From NCBI GenBank assembly GCA_009767595.1, contig VSDK01016466.1, positions 29,030 through 93,029 of the forward strand: DNA of 64,000 nt, in the 5' to 3' direction. Each line of letters begins with the position of its first letter. The stretch's first letter is position 1. The notes beneath the pieces are model-generated. The model ran no database searches. It was given only the letters and a program-made list of their open reading frames with translations, and was not told where the DNA came from. This DNA is from Symbiodinium kawagutii. Its lineage: Eukaryota > Sar > Dinophyceae > Suessiales > Symbiodiniaceae. Made by a program: the position numbers and the translations under genes. Shown piece by piece: positions 33,737-45,470 of this stretch.

Positions 33737-33843
33737 CATGAAGCTCTGCATCTCGAGCCATTGCGCTCGTCGTGCGGCGGCGATTGGGGGCTCCCTCTGC
33801 CGCGACAACCCCAAGGGCAGCTCGTCATGATGCCAAGCTTTGC
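33737..33843 (-). CDS. candidate exon
   Basis: Between TTTGAAG|GCAAAG and TTCATG|GTTGGG the minus frame reads AWHHDELPLGLSRQREPP then IAAARRAQWLEMQSFM. It is a GC-rich island with clear edges. A second minus frame is open but proline/serine-rich. Function unknown. Confidence 0.5.
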
Positions 33844-34530
33844 CTTCAAAAATGGGGTACGGCATGGCACGGACGTGTTGCTCGTTGGAAAGTGATGGTC
33901 ATATTGTCGCGGCATTTTGTTGATCATTACATATATAATTACAACATCTTCCACCTACAGGACCCAACTAAGCTTCAGACTGCTTGGATTGGTTGCTCTA
34001 AGCCTTTCAAATATTGAATGCCCACCCTGTCCAACAAGCAGCCGCAAAGCCACACTATCAGTGGCTGTGCCGGACGCTTTAAACGTGAAAATTGTCTGGT
34101 CTGTTCTCAGCAGCGTTGGAACTATAATGGTTCAGTAGGTATGCAATAACCATCATCATTATGATGGTTCAGTGGTTAATCCAACGGCCATGGTTAGGAG
34201 CGAACAAAAATGATGGAAAGTTAGTGAATAAATTGCAAATAGTGGTTAATAATTGTAAAACGTTGGTCCACCATTCTTTGCCTGAGGTTGACAACCATCA
34301 TCTAACCGTTATTAACCATAGTGAACAAATGGTTTGTGAGATGCTGGTAAATTACTGGCTTTGTGGGATACGATTGATTTACCATATAGCTACTAAAAGT
34401 TGGACTTTTAGCAAGGGATCTAAAAGCCACCAAAATAGATGATTAATCTCTGCTGAACTTCAGGACAGTGCCATGGTCATGGATGCACTCATGTGGGTTT
34501 GTCCATAGACGGTGGTACCTAAATGATGTA
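33844..34530. other. intronic/intergenic stretch
   Basis: A plus open frame at 34030-34138 (KATLSVAVPDALNVKIVW) is plausible but has no good acceptor. The rest is AT-rich. Confidence 0.3.
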
Positions 34531-34655
34531 TCATTCCCAAAGGCTCAAGCCAACAGCTAGGAACAGCCTTGAAATTCGCCCCATTGGCTTCGCAAGGAGC
34601 AGCTCTGGAATTTTTGGTGAGTCGCACTTGAAAGCTGAAGGCAACACGCGGGTTC
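34531..34655 (-). CDS. candidate terminal exon
   Basis: A pyrimidine-rich acceptor (CACTTGATTTTTGCAG|G) starts a minus frame reading TRVLPSAFKCDSPKIPELL then AKPMGRISRLFLAVGLSLWE to a TGA. The acceptor is among the best in the window. Function unknown. Confidence 0.5.
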
Positions 34656-35504
34656 CTGCAAAAATCAAGTGCAAGCTATTGGGGGTGCAACAGTGACTAT
34701 ATCTATGATGATTAACAATAGAGAACAACTTAGAAATATCAAATCAACGTTGATCAAAGCATTTGGTTCGAACCCTCCTGGTAGCTCCTTGGCCCCTCCT
34801 TTATAGGCTCTTGAAAAGGCTACATTGGGTACTGTACCCGTGGCTCCTTAGCTCCCTCGCAACCAACACCCAGTTACAATGACGGATCATGGTGATTTTC
34901 GTAGCCTTCCCACTTGATTCCATGCTGAGATGAAAGGCATCAGGAACACTCAGTGTCCATATGCCAATCAAAAAACAAAGAAACAAACAAGAAAAAACAT
35001 CAAAGATCAAACATGGTGAATAGTAGGGGATATATATATATATATATAAATAATCAGCAACAATAGCTGGTGTTAGTGACTATTGTAAGGGTTGTAACCA
35101 GTGAACATGGTGAATATAGTGATGAGTAATAGCGGATGATAAGCAGCAATATTGGTTCAACACCTGCTGGTTTGTCAATAAATGCTGGTACCTACTAATC
35201 ATCTAAGTCGGTAGCCATGTTGGGGAAACCGACAGTTTTGGGTACACCATTTTTGGACAAACCCAAATGATAGGTCTTTCAAAAACAAGTAGGACACCCA
35301 AAAATCCAACGAAAATTATCAGGAAACCAGCCTGTTCTGCGGGCTATCCCGAATTTCGGTCAACAATCCGATCTGATTCGTTGCTGAAGATTTTCAGCCT
35401 AAACAAACAGCTGTCCTAATGCTTTTCACGGCATACCCAGGCGCCGAATCGATCCCTGAATATCAATATCTATAGTTCACTGAATGTAAAATAGCCGAAA
35501 ATAG

Positions 35505-35596
35505 ATAATGTTGGTTTCTGATTAGTGTAACCCCCCTAAAGTAATGAAAATAGATGAAACCAACAGGTAGATACTAATCAGAAACCAACATTATAT
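35505..35596. repeat. single-copy palindromic element
   Basis: About 92 bases with near-perfect 25-base ends (ATAATGTTGGTTTCTGATTA and its inverse). It is MITE-like but unlike families A-D. I found only this copy. Confidence 0.6.
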
Positions 35597-35681
35597 GACA
35601 TTGATATATGCTTGTTTCTCAAAATGACTATTGGATAAATCATTTATAGTTCATTAAGACACCCGTTTACGTTATTTATAT

Positions 35682-35790
35682 GAATGGGTGTTTCTCATCA
35701 AAGGGGACTGAGAAAAATGGTTGGTTCGTTACTGAAAATGATTAAGATGAGATGATGTGGGGGTATCCCTATTTTGAGAAACCACCAAAT
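35682..35790. mobile_element. family B inverted-repeat element
   Basis: Ends AATGGGTGTTTCTCATC and TTTTGAGAAACCACCAAAT. Inner arms are diverged. Confidence 0.6.
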
Positions 35791-36453
35791 AACTATTCAT
35801 TAACGGAACTACCATTTTCCGCAGATATAATAATGTTTATGTAGTGTAAACAAATATTTATATTTGAAAGATTATACATGCACATTTATGTATGTTGATA
35901 TTATATAATGATACTTAGGTAATAACCAGCTTGTAACCAAAAGGTACCCCAATAATCACATCGCACAACATTTAATTCCTGAATGTGCTTTAACCACTAT
36001 AGATCATATCCATATCATTGGTGTTCATCCCCATCATCAACCATAATTTGCCATGATGAATCCTTGTCAAGCATTGCTAGCCACCATTAAGTCTGCAAAC
36101 CATTCTTAACCAATAGCAACCAATAGTGGTGATTATATGTAAATGATGAACGGTTGCTATCCACAATTGACCGTTGTGAACCAATACCGGGGTGCAGCCT
36201 TCAGCTATTCATCAAGATTTTGAGCGGCAACCCTGGCAAGAATTCACCACCAGGTGCACCTAAGAAGGCGCTTGCCAGAAAGTACCACCAGGGCACCCAA
36301 CCCCAACATTGTCTTACATAAGTGTATGCTCCATATTGGCCATAAATTCACTCTTGGTTGGCCATAATGTAATTTTTTGGACTAACAACCATGGGCCCCC
36401 CCCCAAAAAAACAAACAAGTTAGATTGTTAGACTCCAAAGTCTGCGTTGTAAC

Positions 36454-36564
36454 CTTTACATGTATGATGGGTCAGTCGCCACACTGCTGACCATTCCAAC
36501 CATGGGAGATCTAGATGCAGCAAGTTGTAAAACGAGGCTGTGTCAAGTCCAACTTCGATGGGGC
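36454..36564 (-). CDS. candidate exon (strand ambiguous)
   Basis: On the minus strand CACAG|GCCCC and AAAG|GTTACA bound 37 codons: PIEVGLDTASFYNLLHLDLP then WLEWSAVWRLTHHTCK. On the plus strand a frame (LTIPTMGDLDAASCKTRL) runs to ATG|GTGGCT at a family B end. Minus is preferred for its two good splice sites. Confidence 0.38.
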
Positions 36565-36589
36565 CTGTGCTATATCGTGACGGCCAAAC

Positions 36590-36693
36590 ATATGGTGGCT
36601 TGTCAAAATGGGGTACCCCGAAAACGGTTGGTTTATGCATGAAACTGATTAAACAAGGATGATTTGGGGGTAGCCTGAGAAGTCACTATATCT
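36590..36693. mobile_element. family B element (diverged)
   Basis: Begins ATATGGTGGCTTGTCAAAAT and ends in a worn right arm (tgagaagtcactatat). Confidence 0.5.
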
Positions 36694-37478
36694 GAGATAC
36701 CAACCACATATCTTGTCCAGAAGGTTTTGCAATCATCCACAACCTACCAATTTGTCATCACTTGGATTTTTGCACCCAAGTCAATAATGAATGATCCCTA
36801 GATCATAATTGATTTTCCATTGCGGGTCAAGAATCATCCAACATTGTAAACCACCATCAAATAGAATCATCATGCATGAATCGCTGGCAATCCATCATAA
36901 CTAGCATCTGGCTCCACAACTCCTAGTAGCTCCACATCCCTCCATATTTAAAGGTATATAGGGACAGCCTGGCGAAGCTCATTGCTCCCTCCCAGCCAGA
37001 TAAACAAACATCTGCTGGGTTCTGACCAGCTGCACCTCTCACTATACAAAGATCCGTTGTCAGCTGGTGATGCAGCCATCGCTACATGATTTCAACATGG
37101 TCCAGCACTCGCTGGCGACCAAACCCCGCCAGTGCTCATCAACAAATGTGACGTAATGGTTCATTAATGTTTGATGATGTCCAGGGATGGCCAAGAATGG
37201 TTGACAACGATCCAGAACCTACGGTGAACAGTCTTGTTTCACAATTCACTGTGCCAGTTAACCTACTGAACTATGAACATCTTTCAACATCTTCTCAAAA
37301 AATATGGGTGTTCGTCAACATAGGGGGACCCCAAACCATCCCCAAATATTTTATTTTTAGATGATCAATGGATGATTCTAGGGGTCCCTCAATTCGAGAA
37401 ACCCGCATGTCACCCTTGCCGTGGGGTGGCCAGCACTGTTTCCCTCGCAGGGCGCCCCAAAAGGCACCTCGGCACCTC
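36694..37478. other. intronic stretch with family B
   Basis: Holds a family B copy at 37301-37409 (ATATGGGTGTTCGTC / TTCGAGAAACCCGCAT). No gene outside it. Confidence 0.4.
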
Positions 37479-37594
37479 TCAGTAGTCGTCCTCGCGCATG
37501 ATCTCCGCAGCCAGCTCAGCTGCCACCTCTCCACCGCCCGCGCAGACGTCGAAGATGCAATCCGTGAAGAAAGTCTCAGCCAAGGCGCGAAGCG
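37479..37594 (-). CDS. exon with von Willebrand C8-like motif
   Basis: From CTGAG| the minus frame reads LRALAETFFTDCIFDVCAGG then GEVAAELAAEIMREDDY and TGA. The pattern aromatic-x-x-C-hydrophobic-F-D-V-C followed by a glycine-rich turn and an Ala/Glu helix matches the start of the C8 domain that follows VWD in von Willebrand and mucin-type proteins; those are usually secreted or cell-surface. Third-position GC is very high. Neighbouring VWD or TIL exons were not identified for certain; a cysteine-rich exon at 47623-47730 could belong to such a protein. The domain call is by eye. Confidence 0.6.
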
Positions 37595-39318
37595 CTCAGT
37601 CACGTGCTGCCGGCTGCGGGGAGTGGCTTTGGAAGTGGATCCGTGTCCTGGTAGACCAGAAAAAATTAAGGCCTGCTAGTCAGGTCACCAGATAGAGGAT
37701 ACATGGCAAGTACAAGGGCCCCAAAGCCAAGTTTGCGGACGCGAGTTGGGAGGCAATCCACTGTAGTCAAATGGCCTAGTAATCAGCTGCTGGGACCTCC
37801 ACCTCGAAGGATCCGAAGGATCTGGAACTGCACGTGGGAATGTTTTTTTAGTTTTGGATGTACCTATATGGTTCATGGTGGTTAATTAATGGTGGTTGAT
37901 GATGGCTACTAATTGTGTGTAATTCCTGTAAGTTTATGTTTTGCGGGCTTTTGTATGCATGCATCGTATCGCTACTTTTTAGATCTACTAGGATATAGTG
38001 CATTGTTTTTCAGTCTATGCTTGCTGCCCCAGATACCATTGCACTGTTGCATTGCACAAATACATGTAAAATACCATTTAAGTCAAGTATGGTTCAATCC
38101 ATTTGAAGTAAAGCAAATACATTTGTCTTGATTTTTTTTGTCCGAACCCGTGGGCGTGACATGATGTGACTGTCACGCTTCCAGATTCACCAGCATGACT
38201 TGTGGAAACTGCCCAAACTTCGAGATGCGACCTGGACTTCAGGAGACGTGACATACAGGGTTACAGAATGGTACCTCCTGGGGATAACTTTAAGCCATTT
38301 AACCAAAGTTATATCCATCATGACTGGTAGTTACCCCTGTTACTCTGGCTTCTTGATAATCAAACATAGGTTGACGCTTAGTGATTGATGATTAATGATT
38401 AGCGATTATAGTATAAACCACGAATAATAATCTAGCAGAACTGTACTTACAATGGACCACCAGTGGTGTTGGCAACTCACGTTGCAGAATGGATGATGAG
38501 ACAAAATTAACTGTAAGGCCGTTCCAATCATACGTAGATAAACGTATCCAAAATCCATAAAGCGAATGTGATTCATTCAAAGGATGATAAAATAAGAGCA
38601 TAGGTGAAACTGCATTAAGATACATAAATAATACATATAAACCTCTTCCACATATCCATGCACACATGTCCATTGTGTAAATAGGTAGATTCAAACCTAT
38701 AAACATTGTACATAATATGTCAATGGATCTATGTAAACATAAAATAGCATGAGCATGCCTCCATCAAAAAGATCAAACCCCATCTGTGTGGCTTTGATAC
38801 TGTGCAACAGTTGCAGGTGCTTTATACTGTTCAGGATTGATATGATGTTCTATCTTGATGTACACCATTAGCAACAGTTCATTCAATTGACATCGATGTT
38901 TTCCAACATTGACCATTCCTAATCACTATAGTACTTACCACAATACATAGACAATCCCAAACCTTTATCAAGTGTATCAAGCACTGTTTGTCTGCTATAG
39001 ACTACGATTTACTATGATTGGGCATTCGTGCTAGCGCCCACTATCAAGCTACGATTCACCTCCATCGCCATCATTCAGCATCGTCTGCCATTATTTATTA
39101 GCCAATATCTGCCATGATTGGCCATTATCACCCGTTGTATTCCCTTTTATTTCTGTTCCCTATTAAGCAATGTGAGCCAATATAGCCCATTTTGGGTCGA
39201 CAATGTGTCAAACATCGTTGACCACTATATCAATAGAATCGTTGACCGGCCAATATGAGCAATTGACCATCATGAATCCTTTGCTAAGCATCACTACCTC
39301 CAACGCAGGGCTCACCAT
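37595..39318. other. intronic/intergenic stretch
   Basis: GC-rich 37595-37680 is open in several frames without a choice. A short plus piece near 38190-38240 (MTCGNCPNFEMRPGLQET) is cysteine-bearing but unsupported. 38300-39300 is AT-rich with nothing seen. Confidence 0.3.
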
Positions 39319-39615
39319 TTATGAGTTGACTAATAAGCCACTGATCACCACAGTTGCATTGCCTAACACCGGGGAGGTACCACTTTGATTCAACAGCCCA
39401 GTGTCTTTACTGGCAGTGGAGTTCACAATGCGTGCACCTGACTGAAGCGCGAGACGTTTACTAGTGGATGTAGTGAAGCTAGTTGAGCCGACTTTATAAC
39501 TGCATAATTGGTAGTGAATCGGTATGCAGAAAGTTAGTACATCACGAATGTTTCCACTTACAACGGTTGTTTCTGTGTCAGTATAGTGAAGTTTATAGGC
39601 AAATCCCCTATACAC
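39319..39615 (-). CDS. weak open frame
   Basis: About 98 codons on the minus strand (TTVVSGNIRDVLTF, then SKRLALQSGARIVNSTAS), threonine/serine-rich with AT-rich third positions. Length alone suggests coding; codon use argues against it. Confidence 0.22.
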   Translation of the reverse strand: MYRGFAYKLHYTDTETTVVSGNIRDVLTFCIPIHYQLCSYKVGSTSFTTSTSKRLALQSGARIVNSTASKDTGLLNQSGTSPVLGNATVVISGLLVNS

Positions 39616-39990
39616 AGGTCATTTATCAAAACACACATATATGTATCACATCATTGATATTGCAAACAATTGCGTCCGATCACATGAAACAAAAAGGGCT
39701 CTAGTTTTACAAGTACTCGCCTGAGCGGTGTCCAATATACTTGCGATAAACATGTTCCTATGTTTTCGCTGGGAGCATGTGGATACCCCAACAATAAACG
39801 ATATGAAAACACAATGTGATAAGAAAGCTTTACGGAATCCCACAACAACAATACCAGTACCAGTTCAAGATCCAAACAACAATTGGAACCTGCTCCTCTC
39901 TGGACATGTTTGAGGGTAAGTTTGATTCATAGGCCCCCTTCTTGCTGGCATGTTTGCTCTCAATTTAGCATGGCTTGGAGTGACAATATC
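39616..39990. other. intronic/intergenic stretch
   Basis: A plus frame (39728-39913) and minus frames overlap with no bias. Nothing called. Confidence 0.35.
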
Positions 39991-40108
39991 TGGTGGTTTC
40001 CCAAAATAGGGGGACCCTCAAGTCATCCAGTTAATTAACCATTTATACAGTATATAGTAGTAAACCAACCATTTTTGGGGAGTCCCCTACGGCTTGAGAA
40101 ACCACAAT
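39991..40108. mobile_element. family B inverted-repeat element
   Basis: TGGTGGTTTCCCAAAATAGG to GGCTTGAGAAACCACA, with gggaccc / gggagtccccta arms and a taccaatxtaata-type core. Confidence 0.65.
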
Positions 40109-40440
40109 TTAGTTGTTTAACCACTTTTGCTAGTTATTTTCCTCTATTGTTAACCATTAGAATCACCTATGAACCCCCTTATTTGAAACAAATAGCCCCA
40201 TATTTCCCAATCTCAAACATCTTCTGCCTGCCACTGGAATGTCTTTCCGGTAGGCAGTTCTTTCCAGGCAGCCCCTCTCCAGCCTAACTTTTGGCTAGGC
40301 TACCCTTGGTAGCTCCAAATGGTTCCGCCTTTAAATGGCCATTGGGATACCCCTGGCTCCAAGCAGCTCACTCCCAAACACCAGCCAGCAGCTACCATTT
40401 TTAGTAGATATAGCTGCAGTTGAATGACTCATTGATCAAC
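40109..40440. other. intronic stretch with tggctccaagcagctc motif
   Basis: The motif ctggctccaagcagctc with ccagccag recurs near 32240, 36970 and 40355, suggesting another dispersed repeat. No gene. Confidence 0.35.
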
Positions 40441-40684
40441 TTAGAAGTTCGGGACACCACTCTGTAATCTGTGAAAACGCGCGCTCCAAGCACGGACAAG
40501 CCATGTCTGAACTGACTCTTCAATATCCATGGTCAGATTCATTAGCAATGACCATTGTGTTCCCCCTTCTTGTTGCTTATCATGCTCGCTATTGCTGGTT
40601 AGAGATATGTGCATCGACTGCATCCTCCATCTTTTGTCGGAATCCGCAGGATTGACTCCGAACATTAACCACTCTGTTTCCGAT
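40441..40684 (-). CDS. exon, unknown protein
   Basis: From GCTGAAG| the minus frame runs about 80 codons: ETEWLMFGVNPADSDKRW, RMQSMHISLTSNSEHDKQQ, SLLMNLTMDIEESVQTWLVR and AWSARFHRLQSGVPNF to TAA. Balanced composition and length make it a good coding call. It resembles repeated dinoflagellate sequence from memory. No named domain. Confidence 0.58.
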
Positions 40685-41044
40685 CTTCAGCGCTGGTTAC
40701 CATCACCATGACAAATTCTGAACATCTTCCCACTGCTCGTAGCTAATTTCGCCGGAGTTGTAATTCTTAGCTCACATCAACCATCACCATTATGTATCTA
40801 CCATTTCCGTGGTACCCAGCTATGCACCGAAGTAAACTAACTAAACTGGTGGTCACCCCAGTTGCCCTCGTGCTTCCCCTAGTTATCATCATTATGAATC
40901 ATGCCATTCCCATAGTTACCCTAGTCCTTCCCCAAGTTCAAATCATCAATCATGAACCACTTTCAACCACTACTAAGCATACTTAAATGGCTTATTGACC
41001 CAAGCAACCCCACATGTCACGCGTGCCCAAGTGCCTAGGCTTAC
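40685..41044. other. intronic stretch
   Basis: AT-rich with no supported feature. Confidence 0.4.
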
Positions 41045-41159
41045 GTCCACCAGGCCGGTCAGCCCAGGTGCCCATCCACTTCACGCACATCTTCCTGGCC
41101 GCTTCCTCCTCTTGGCCACTGCAAGTGTTCACCAAGGTCCGTGCGCCCTCGAGGAAGGA
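41045..41159 (-). CDS. exon, unknown protein
   Basis: Between CTAG|TCC and GGAC|GTAAGC on the minus strand: SFLEGARTLVNTCSGQEEE, AARKMCVKWMGTWADRPGG. High third-position GC and a strong GTAAGC donor. A plus-strand reading exists but is proline/histidine-rich. Function unknown. Confidence 0.6.
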
Positions 41160-41402
41160 CTAGCAATGAAGACTGTGAATCACAGGGGATTATGGTGGTT
41201 AACTGGTTGATGGTTTCAGGGGATTATAGTGGTTAACTACCAGGACAGTGGTTGGCTATAAAAAGGATAGTTGACTGTTCAATAATTCCATCTAAGGACT
41301 AGCAATGATTATAATAATGGTTAACTATAGCTTAATCACTATTCTTCTGTATTGGCTATACATGGTTAACCATGGTTAACTATTGGTTATCATAATAGTT
41401 AA

Positions 41403-41499
41403 CTGGTTGGTAGTTTGAATTGAATGAAACATATTAGTCAACCAACCAGTCGTTAACAATTGCTAGTGAAAATAAAACATGCCTGAAACCACCAACCAG
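41403..41499. mobile_element. family A inverted-repeat element
   Basis: CTGGTTGGTAGTTTGAATTG to CTGAAACCACCAACCAG with inner gtcaaccaaccagtcgttaa. Confidence 0.65.
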
Positions 41500-42468
41500 T
41501 TGACTATGGTTCACAGTGGTTAACTGTAGGGGAATGGCCAACAATAGCTGGTGATAATAAGGGTTTCATAGATTCACTAAAAGATGTATTTGGTGGTCTT
41601 ATAGGGGATTATAATGGTTACTAAGAAGGGATTGGGGGATATAGTGGTGAATAATTTAGGGGATATTCAACAACTTTACAGGGGGTTAGAGTGGTTCAAA
41701 GGTCAATATTGGTTAAGCATAGGGGAATGAATAACCGTGGTTATAAAGGCTGTTGTAACCAGTAATGCTGGTGAATAACAAGGGACCATAGCTACTACGT
41801 GTTTTTTCCTCAAAAAAAGGAACTGCGAAAAATGGTTGGTGTATTACTGAATAATATCGGGTGGTTTGGGTGACCCCCATTTTGAGAAATTATCAAATGG
41901 TGTTTAACAAAGGAAAAAGTCATGTTACTAGTGGACCAATGTGGGTCATGATGGAAATGGAACGCAAATGATGGTGAATAGTTCGTAGGTCAATGTGGTT
42001 AGCAACCAGTTACTCTAGTATTGTGAATTAAGTTGCGGCCAATTACGTTAGTGATCAAAACTCACACACGGTGGTTTGGTGGACAATGGTTTTGATAGCA
42101 AACGCTAATCATAAATGACCAGCAACAATGATCAATAAAAAAACCAGAATAAACACCAAGAACAATCTGGTGAATTGGTTGCTCGTCGTCGTTGAATTTC
42201 GGGGTTAATCGCCAAGAAATACCCAAAACAAGAACCCTAACAGTGCAAAGTCAAAAACTCACATTGTTATCGTCCGTCGGAAACAATAGGAACAGAACTC
42301 CATGAACGAACATGTTGTAGGGGCCAGGTCACGTACCTTATAGGCTTACTTGCCACATTGATATCCGAGCTATGATCCCAGTTGTGTACATCCAACTAGT
42401 TATGATCCGACACAGAGCTTGGGGACGGTCCAGTAAATGAAGGCACCCAAAATCACAATAGATCATGC

Positions 42469-42562
42469 ATATGGTGCTTTCATCGAAATAGGGGTACCCG
42501 GAAATCATCCAATCTTAACCATCTATAGTAATAGACAACCAGTTTGAAGAAACCACCATATA
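42469..42562. mobile_element. family B inverted-repeat element
   Basis: ATATGGTGCTTTCATCG to TTGAAGAAACCACCATAT. The right inner arm is shortened. Confidence 0.6.
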
Positions 42563-42888
42563 AGTGTATCTAGATATCAACGTTTATCAAATATATCTTA
42601 TACATCTTGTGACATGGCTGTGGGTACCCTGTACCGTTCACACACCACAAATGAGCAGTCACTAGTCTCAATGTTGCGGTGGTTCACCCCTGGCTTTTGG
42701 ATGGCAAAGCAGTGGACCCAAAACCATATATAGCTGGTATGTCCATTGTATTTGTTGGTTTGTAATCCTTGATAACAATCAAAGACCAACCAATTAACAA
42801 TCCATTTTTGTTTTGTAACTCTTTGTTGGTTCGTAACCCTTCACATGAATGAGTTGTTGAACCACAAGCGTTGCTTAAACATTTTCTT

Positions 42889-42985
42889 CTGGTTGGTGGG
42901 TTCAAGCCCTATGCAAAATATTCGTCAACAAACCATTTGTTAGTAGTTATTAGGGGAAAAAAGCAAATCTGAAACCACCAACCAG
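42889..42985. mobile_element. family A inverted-repeat element
   Basis: CTGGTTGGTGGGTTCAAGCC to CTGAAACCACCAACCAG, inner attcgtcaacaaaccatttg. GT and AG positions are preserved. Confidence 0.7.
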
Positions 42986-43027
42986 TTGTTCATCTACCAT
43001 CAACTCGTGTGGTGAAAAACAACTGAT

Positions 43028-43104
43028 TCAGTGCCGATCACACCGAGGCACATCCAGCTGATCGTCCACCTCACTGAAGTAGTTGGCTGCATCGCTACTT
43101 CCAC
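43028..43104 (-). CDS. candidate small exon
   Basis: CGTTCAG|GTGG opens a minus frame reading GSSDAANYFSEVDDQLDVP then RCDRH and TGA. It may instead end at CCTCG|GTGTGA. Acidic, natural composition. Unknown. Confidence 0.42.
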
Positions 43105-43360
43105 CTGAACGGCCGCCAAAAGGTCGGACCCCAAATGATAGCAATGAACCAGCCATTGGTAATGGTTGATAGTGGTCAACAATAACAATAATAATACAAA
43201 TAATCAATAATAGTAATAATAATAGTAATAATAGTCAATGATAACATTAGTGATGTTAATAGCGGTCATTAGTGATGGTTGATAGTCAATAATGATAATA
43301 ATGACCACGAGACTTTCAAGCACCAAGGGACAAGTTTGGTCGAGCCAGTGGGACCCCCAA
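43105..43360. other. AAT/ATAGT-rich intronic stretch
   Basis: 43180-43290 is a degenerate ataataatagt tract. Confidence 0.5.
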
Positions 43361-43468
43361 GTGGGGGTTTGTCAAGTCATAGAGAACCCCGAAACTAGTC
43401 AATAAATGATCGTAAATGATTGATATGGGATGATTTCGGGGTACCCCTATTTTGAGAAACCACCAAAT
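43361..43468. mobile_element. family B inverted-repeat element
   Basis: AGTGGGGGTTTGTCAAG to TTTTGAGAAACCACCAAAT, inner ggggtacccct. Confidence 0.6.
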
Positions 43469-43833
43469 GTTATAAGTTTCCTATCACTGTAAGCCATCAA
43501 ACATGTCATAACTACCAGTTTTTGCTTCATCAGTTGTTATAAGTTACACCTAACTACCAGTTATATACTCTCCCACGGGTTGTAGTTACCCTAGTTGTAA
43601 ACCAACTTAGCTAGCGCCGGAGGGGCCCACCCTGTAAGTGGTGTTCCGTGGAACACTTCACACAAATCTATGAATCAGAATTTCATGATGAACACTGTGG
43701 TGATGTACAAGGTGGAGCCCCCAAAATAGCGCAGTTGCTCCATAACTACGGTCACTGCAAGTTCTGTGTGACATATATAGCTAGCTAGTTGAATGACAAA
43801 TCTTAACCAACTTGCAATGTTTGGGGGTCCCAC
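43469..43833. other. intron-like stretch, possible short exon
   Basis: A short minus reading after GTAG| near 43757 (LWSNCAILGAPPCTSPQCSS) could follow 43834-43917 across a ~75-base intron. Confidence 0.3.
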
Positions 43834-43917
43834 CTGGGAGGGAAACACTGAACGACTCGACATTTCAATTTTCATCACTTTTCCACCGCGATTCGATTCG
43901 GCAACTTCTTGGACAAG
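43834..43917 (-). CDS. exon, 28 codons
   Basis: Clean edges TTGACAG|CTTG and CCCAG|GTGGGA on the minus strand, reading LVQEVAESNRGGKVMKIE then MSSRSVFPSQ, phase 0 to phase 0. Short but well delimited. An overlapping plus frame (SIRQLLGQAVNRRGF) is the main alternative. Confidence 0.45.
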
Positions 43918-44684
43918 CTGTCAACCGTCGTGGCTTCATGTGGTTACAATGTAGATCTCTAAGCATCATCAACACACAGAAAACCTTAACCTGTGCAAAG
44001 TTAGATGAATGTTAAATCATGGGTAAGAATGATAAATAATAGGTCATAGCGAGTAACAGTGGGTAATCATGGGTAGTGATAGGGGATAATCACCAACGAT
44101 GGGATATTGGTGGTTTCTCGAAAGACGATGCCCAAAACACGGTTGGTTTATTACCGCAATGGTTAATACACTGGGTGAACTGGGTGGGTCCCTTGTTTTG
44201 CAAAATACCCTTATTCGGCTATTGACTGTCATTTGCCATTTTCCACAATTCTCCGCCATCGAACACCGTCAATCATCTTTGACAACAACTACCAACCTTT
44301 ACCCTTGCTTGCTCTGACTCCGTTGACCACAATCAACAATTCACGTCTATCAAATTATGGTTGGCCGATTAGCCGCGAAGATTGACAAATTGATCATCTA
44401 TGAAAACAAGTCTATTGCTTGTTGGTGATCTAAACCAACCAACCAGTTGTTAATAATTAGTAGGGCAAAACAATTTAGAACCAACCATTAGATTAGCATT
44501 AATCCTTTATGATTAGCATTGAACTTTTGCCAACTAGATAGATTAGCATCGATTGATTTGGTTCTAAACTTGAACATTGACATCAATCCTTGTCAATCGA
44601 GCAATATGGATTTGTCCAAACATGACCCTCCAACTACTGGTGCGCAATGATCATCATCAACCCCTCTAGGTTTGGTCACTATTA
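43918..44684. other. intronic stretch
   Basis: Holds a family B-like pair of ends (about 44104-44213, ATTGGTGGTTTCTCG to TTTTGCAAAATACCC) and a taaaccaaccaaccag fragment. No gene. Confidence 0.4.
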
Positions 44685-44812
44685 ACCATCATTAACAACT
44701 TATTTACTCACTAATAACCATCATTAACCACTTCTTTAGTCACTAACAACCATCATTAACCACTTATTTAGTCACTAATAACCATCATTAAGCATCATTA
44801 ACCACCAATTGC
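44685..44812. repeat. 32-bp tandem repeat, 4 copies
   Basis: Unit accatcattaaccacttxt with ttagtcactaa. Copies start at 44685, 44717, 44749 and 44781. Confidence 0.8.
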
Positions 44813-44989
44813 TGCTTGTTCTTCTGAGTTATTGATGGTCAAAAAAACACACGTTTTTACTTCCCAAATCATTGCACATATAACTACTATTTGACCCAAT
44901 TGAAGTTGCTTAAGCACAGAGCATCCAGAATTCAATTCCCAATAATGGGAATAGTGATCAATAATATTGTTTTCAATACCGTTACTACT

Positions 44990-45470
44990 ATACACCACTA
45001 TTACCAATACTGGTTAAACACCAACCAAATTCCACTATTGCTAGTACCGTTGCTTGTATATTCCACCGTTGTTAGTATATAGCACTATGACCAATATTGG
45101 TTAAACACCAGAACCAAATTTCACTATTGCTGGTACCGTTGCTTGTATATTCCACCGTTGTTAGTATGTACCACTATGACCAATATTGGCTAAACACAGA
45201 ACCAAATTTCACTATTGGTACTACCGTTGCTTGTATATTCCACCGTTGTTAGTATGCACCACTATGACCAATATTGGTTAAACACAGAACCAAATTTCAC
45301 TATTGGTACTACCGTTGCTTGTATATTCCACCGTTGTTAGTATGTACCACTATTACCAATACTGGTTAAACACCAGAACCAAATTCCAGTATTGCTAGTA
45401 CCGTTGCTTGTATATTCTACCATTGTTAGTATGTACCACTATTACCAATGCTAGTATTGAAATAGTCACC
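44990..45470. repeat. 88/89-bp tandem repeat, 5 copies
   Basis: The word accgttgcttg recurs at 45046, 45135, 45223, 45311 and 45400 (spacings 89, 88, 88, 89), with attggttaaacacagaacc between. AT-rich and non-coding. Confidence 0.85.

Larger units (their letters stand above)
34656..36453. other. intronic/intergenic stretch with palindromes
   Basis: Includes (TA)n at 35030-35048, a unique palindromic element (35505-35596) and family B (35682-35790). No gene. Confidence 0.4.
41160..43027. other. intronic stretch with families A and B
   Basis: 41160-41800 is dense in gtggttaactg words. Elements are listed separately. No exon is supported. Confidence 0.4.

Noticed and set aside
34765..34780. 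ggttcgaacc as the T-arm of a tRNA
   Set aside because: No acceptor stem, D-arm or anticodon stem can be formed around it.
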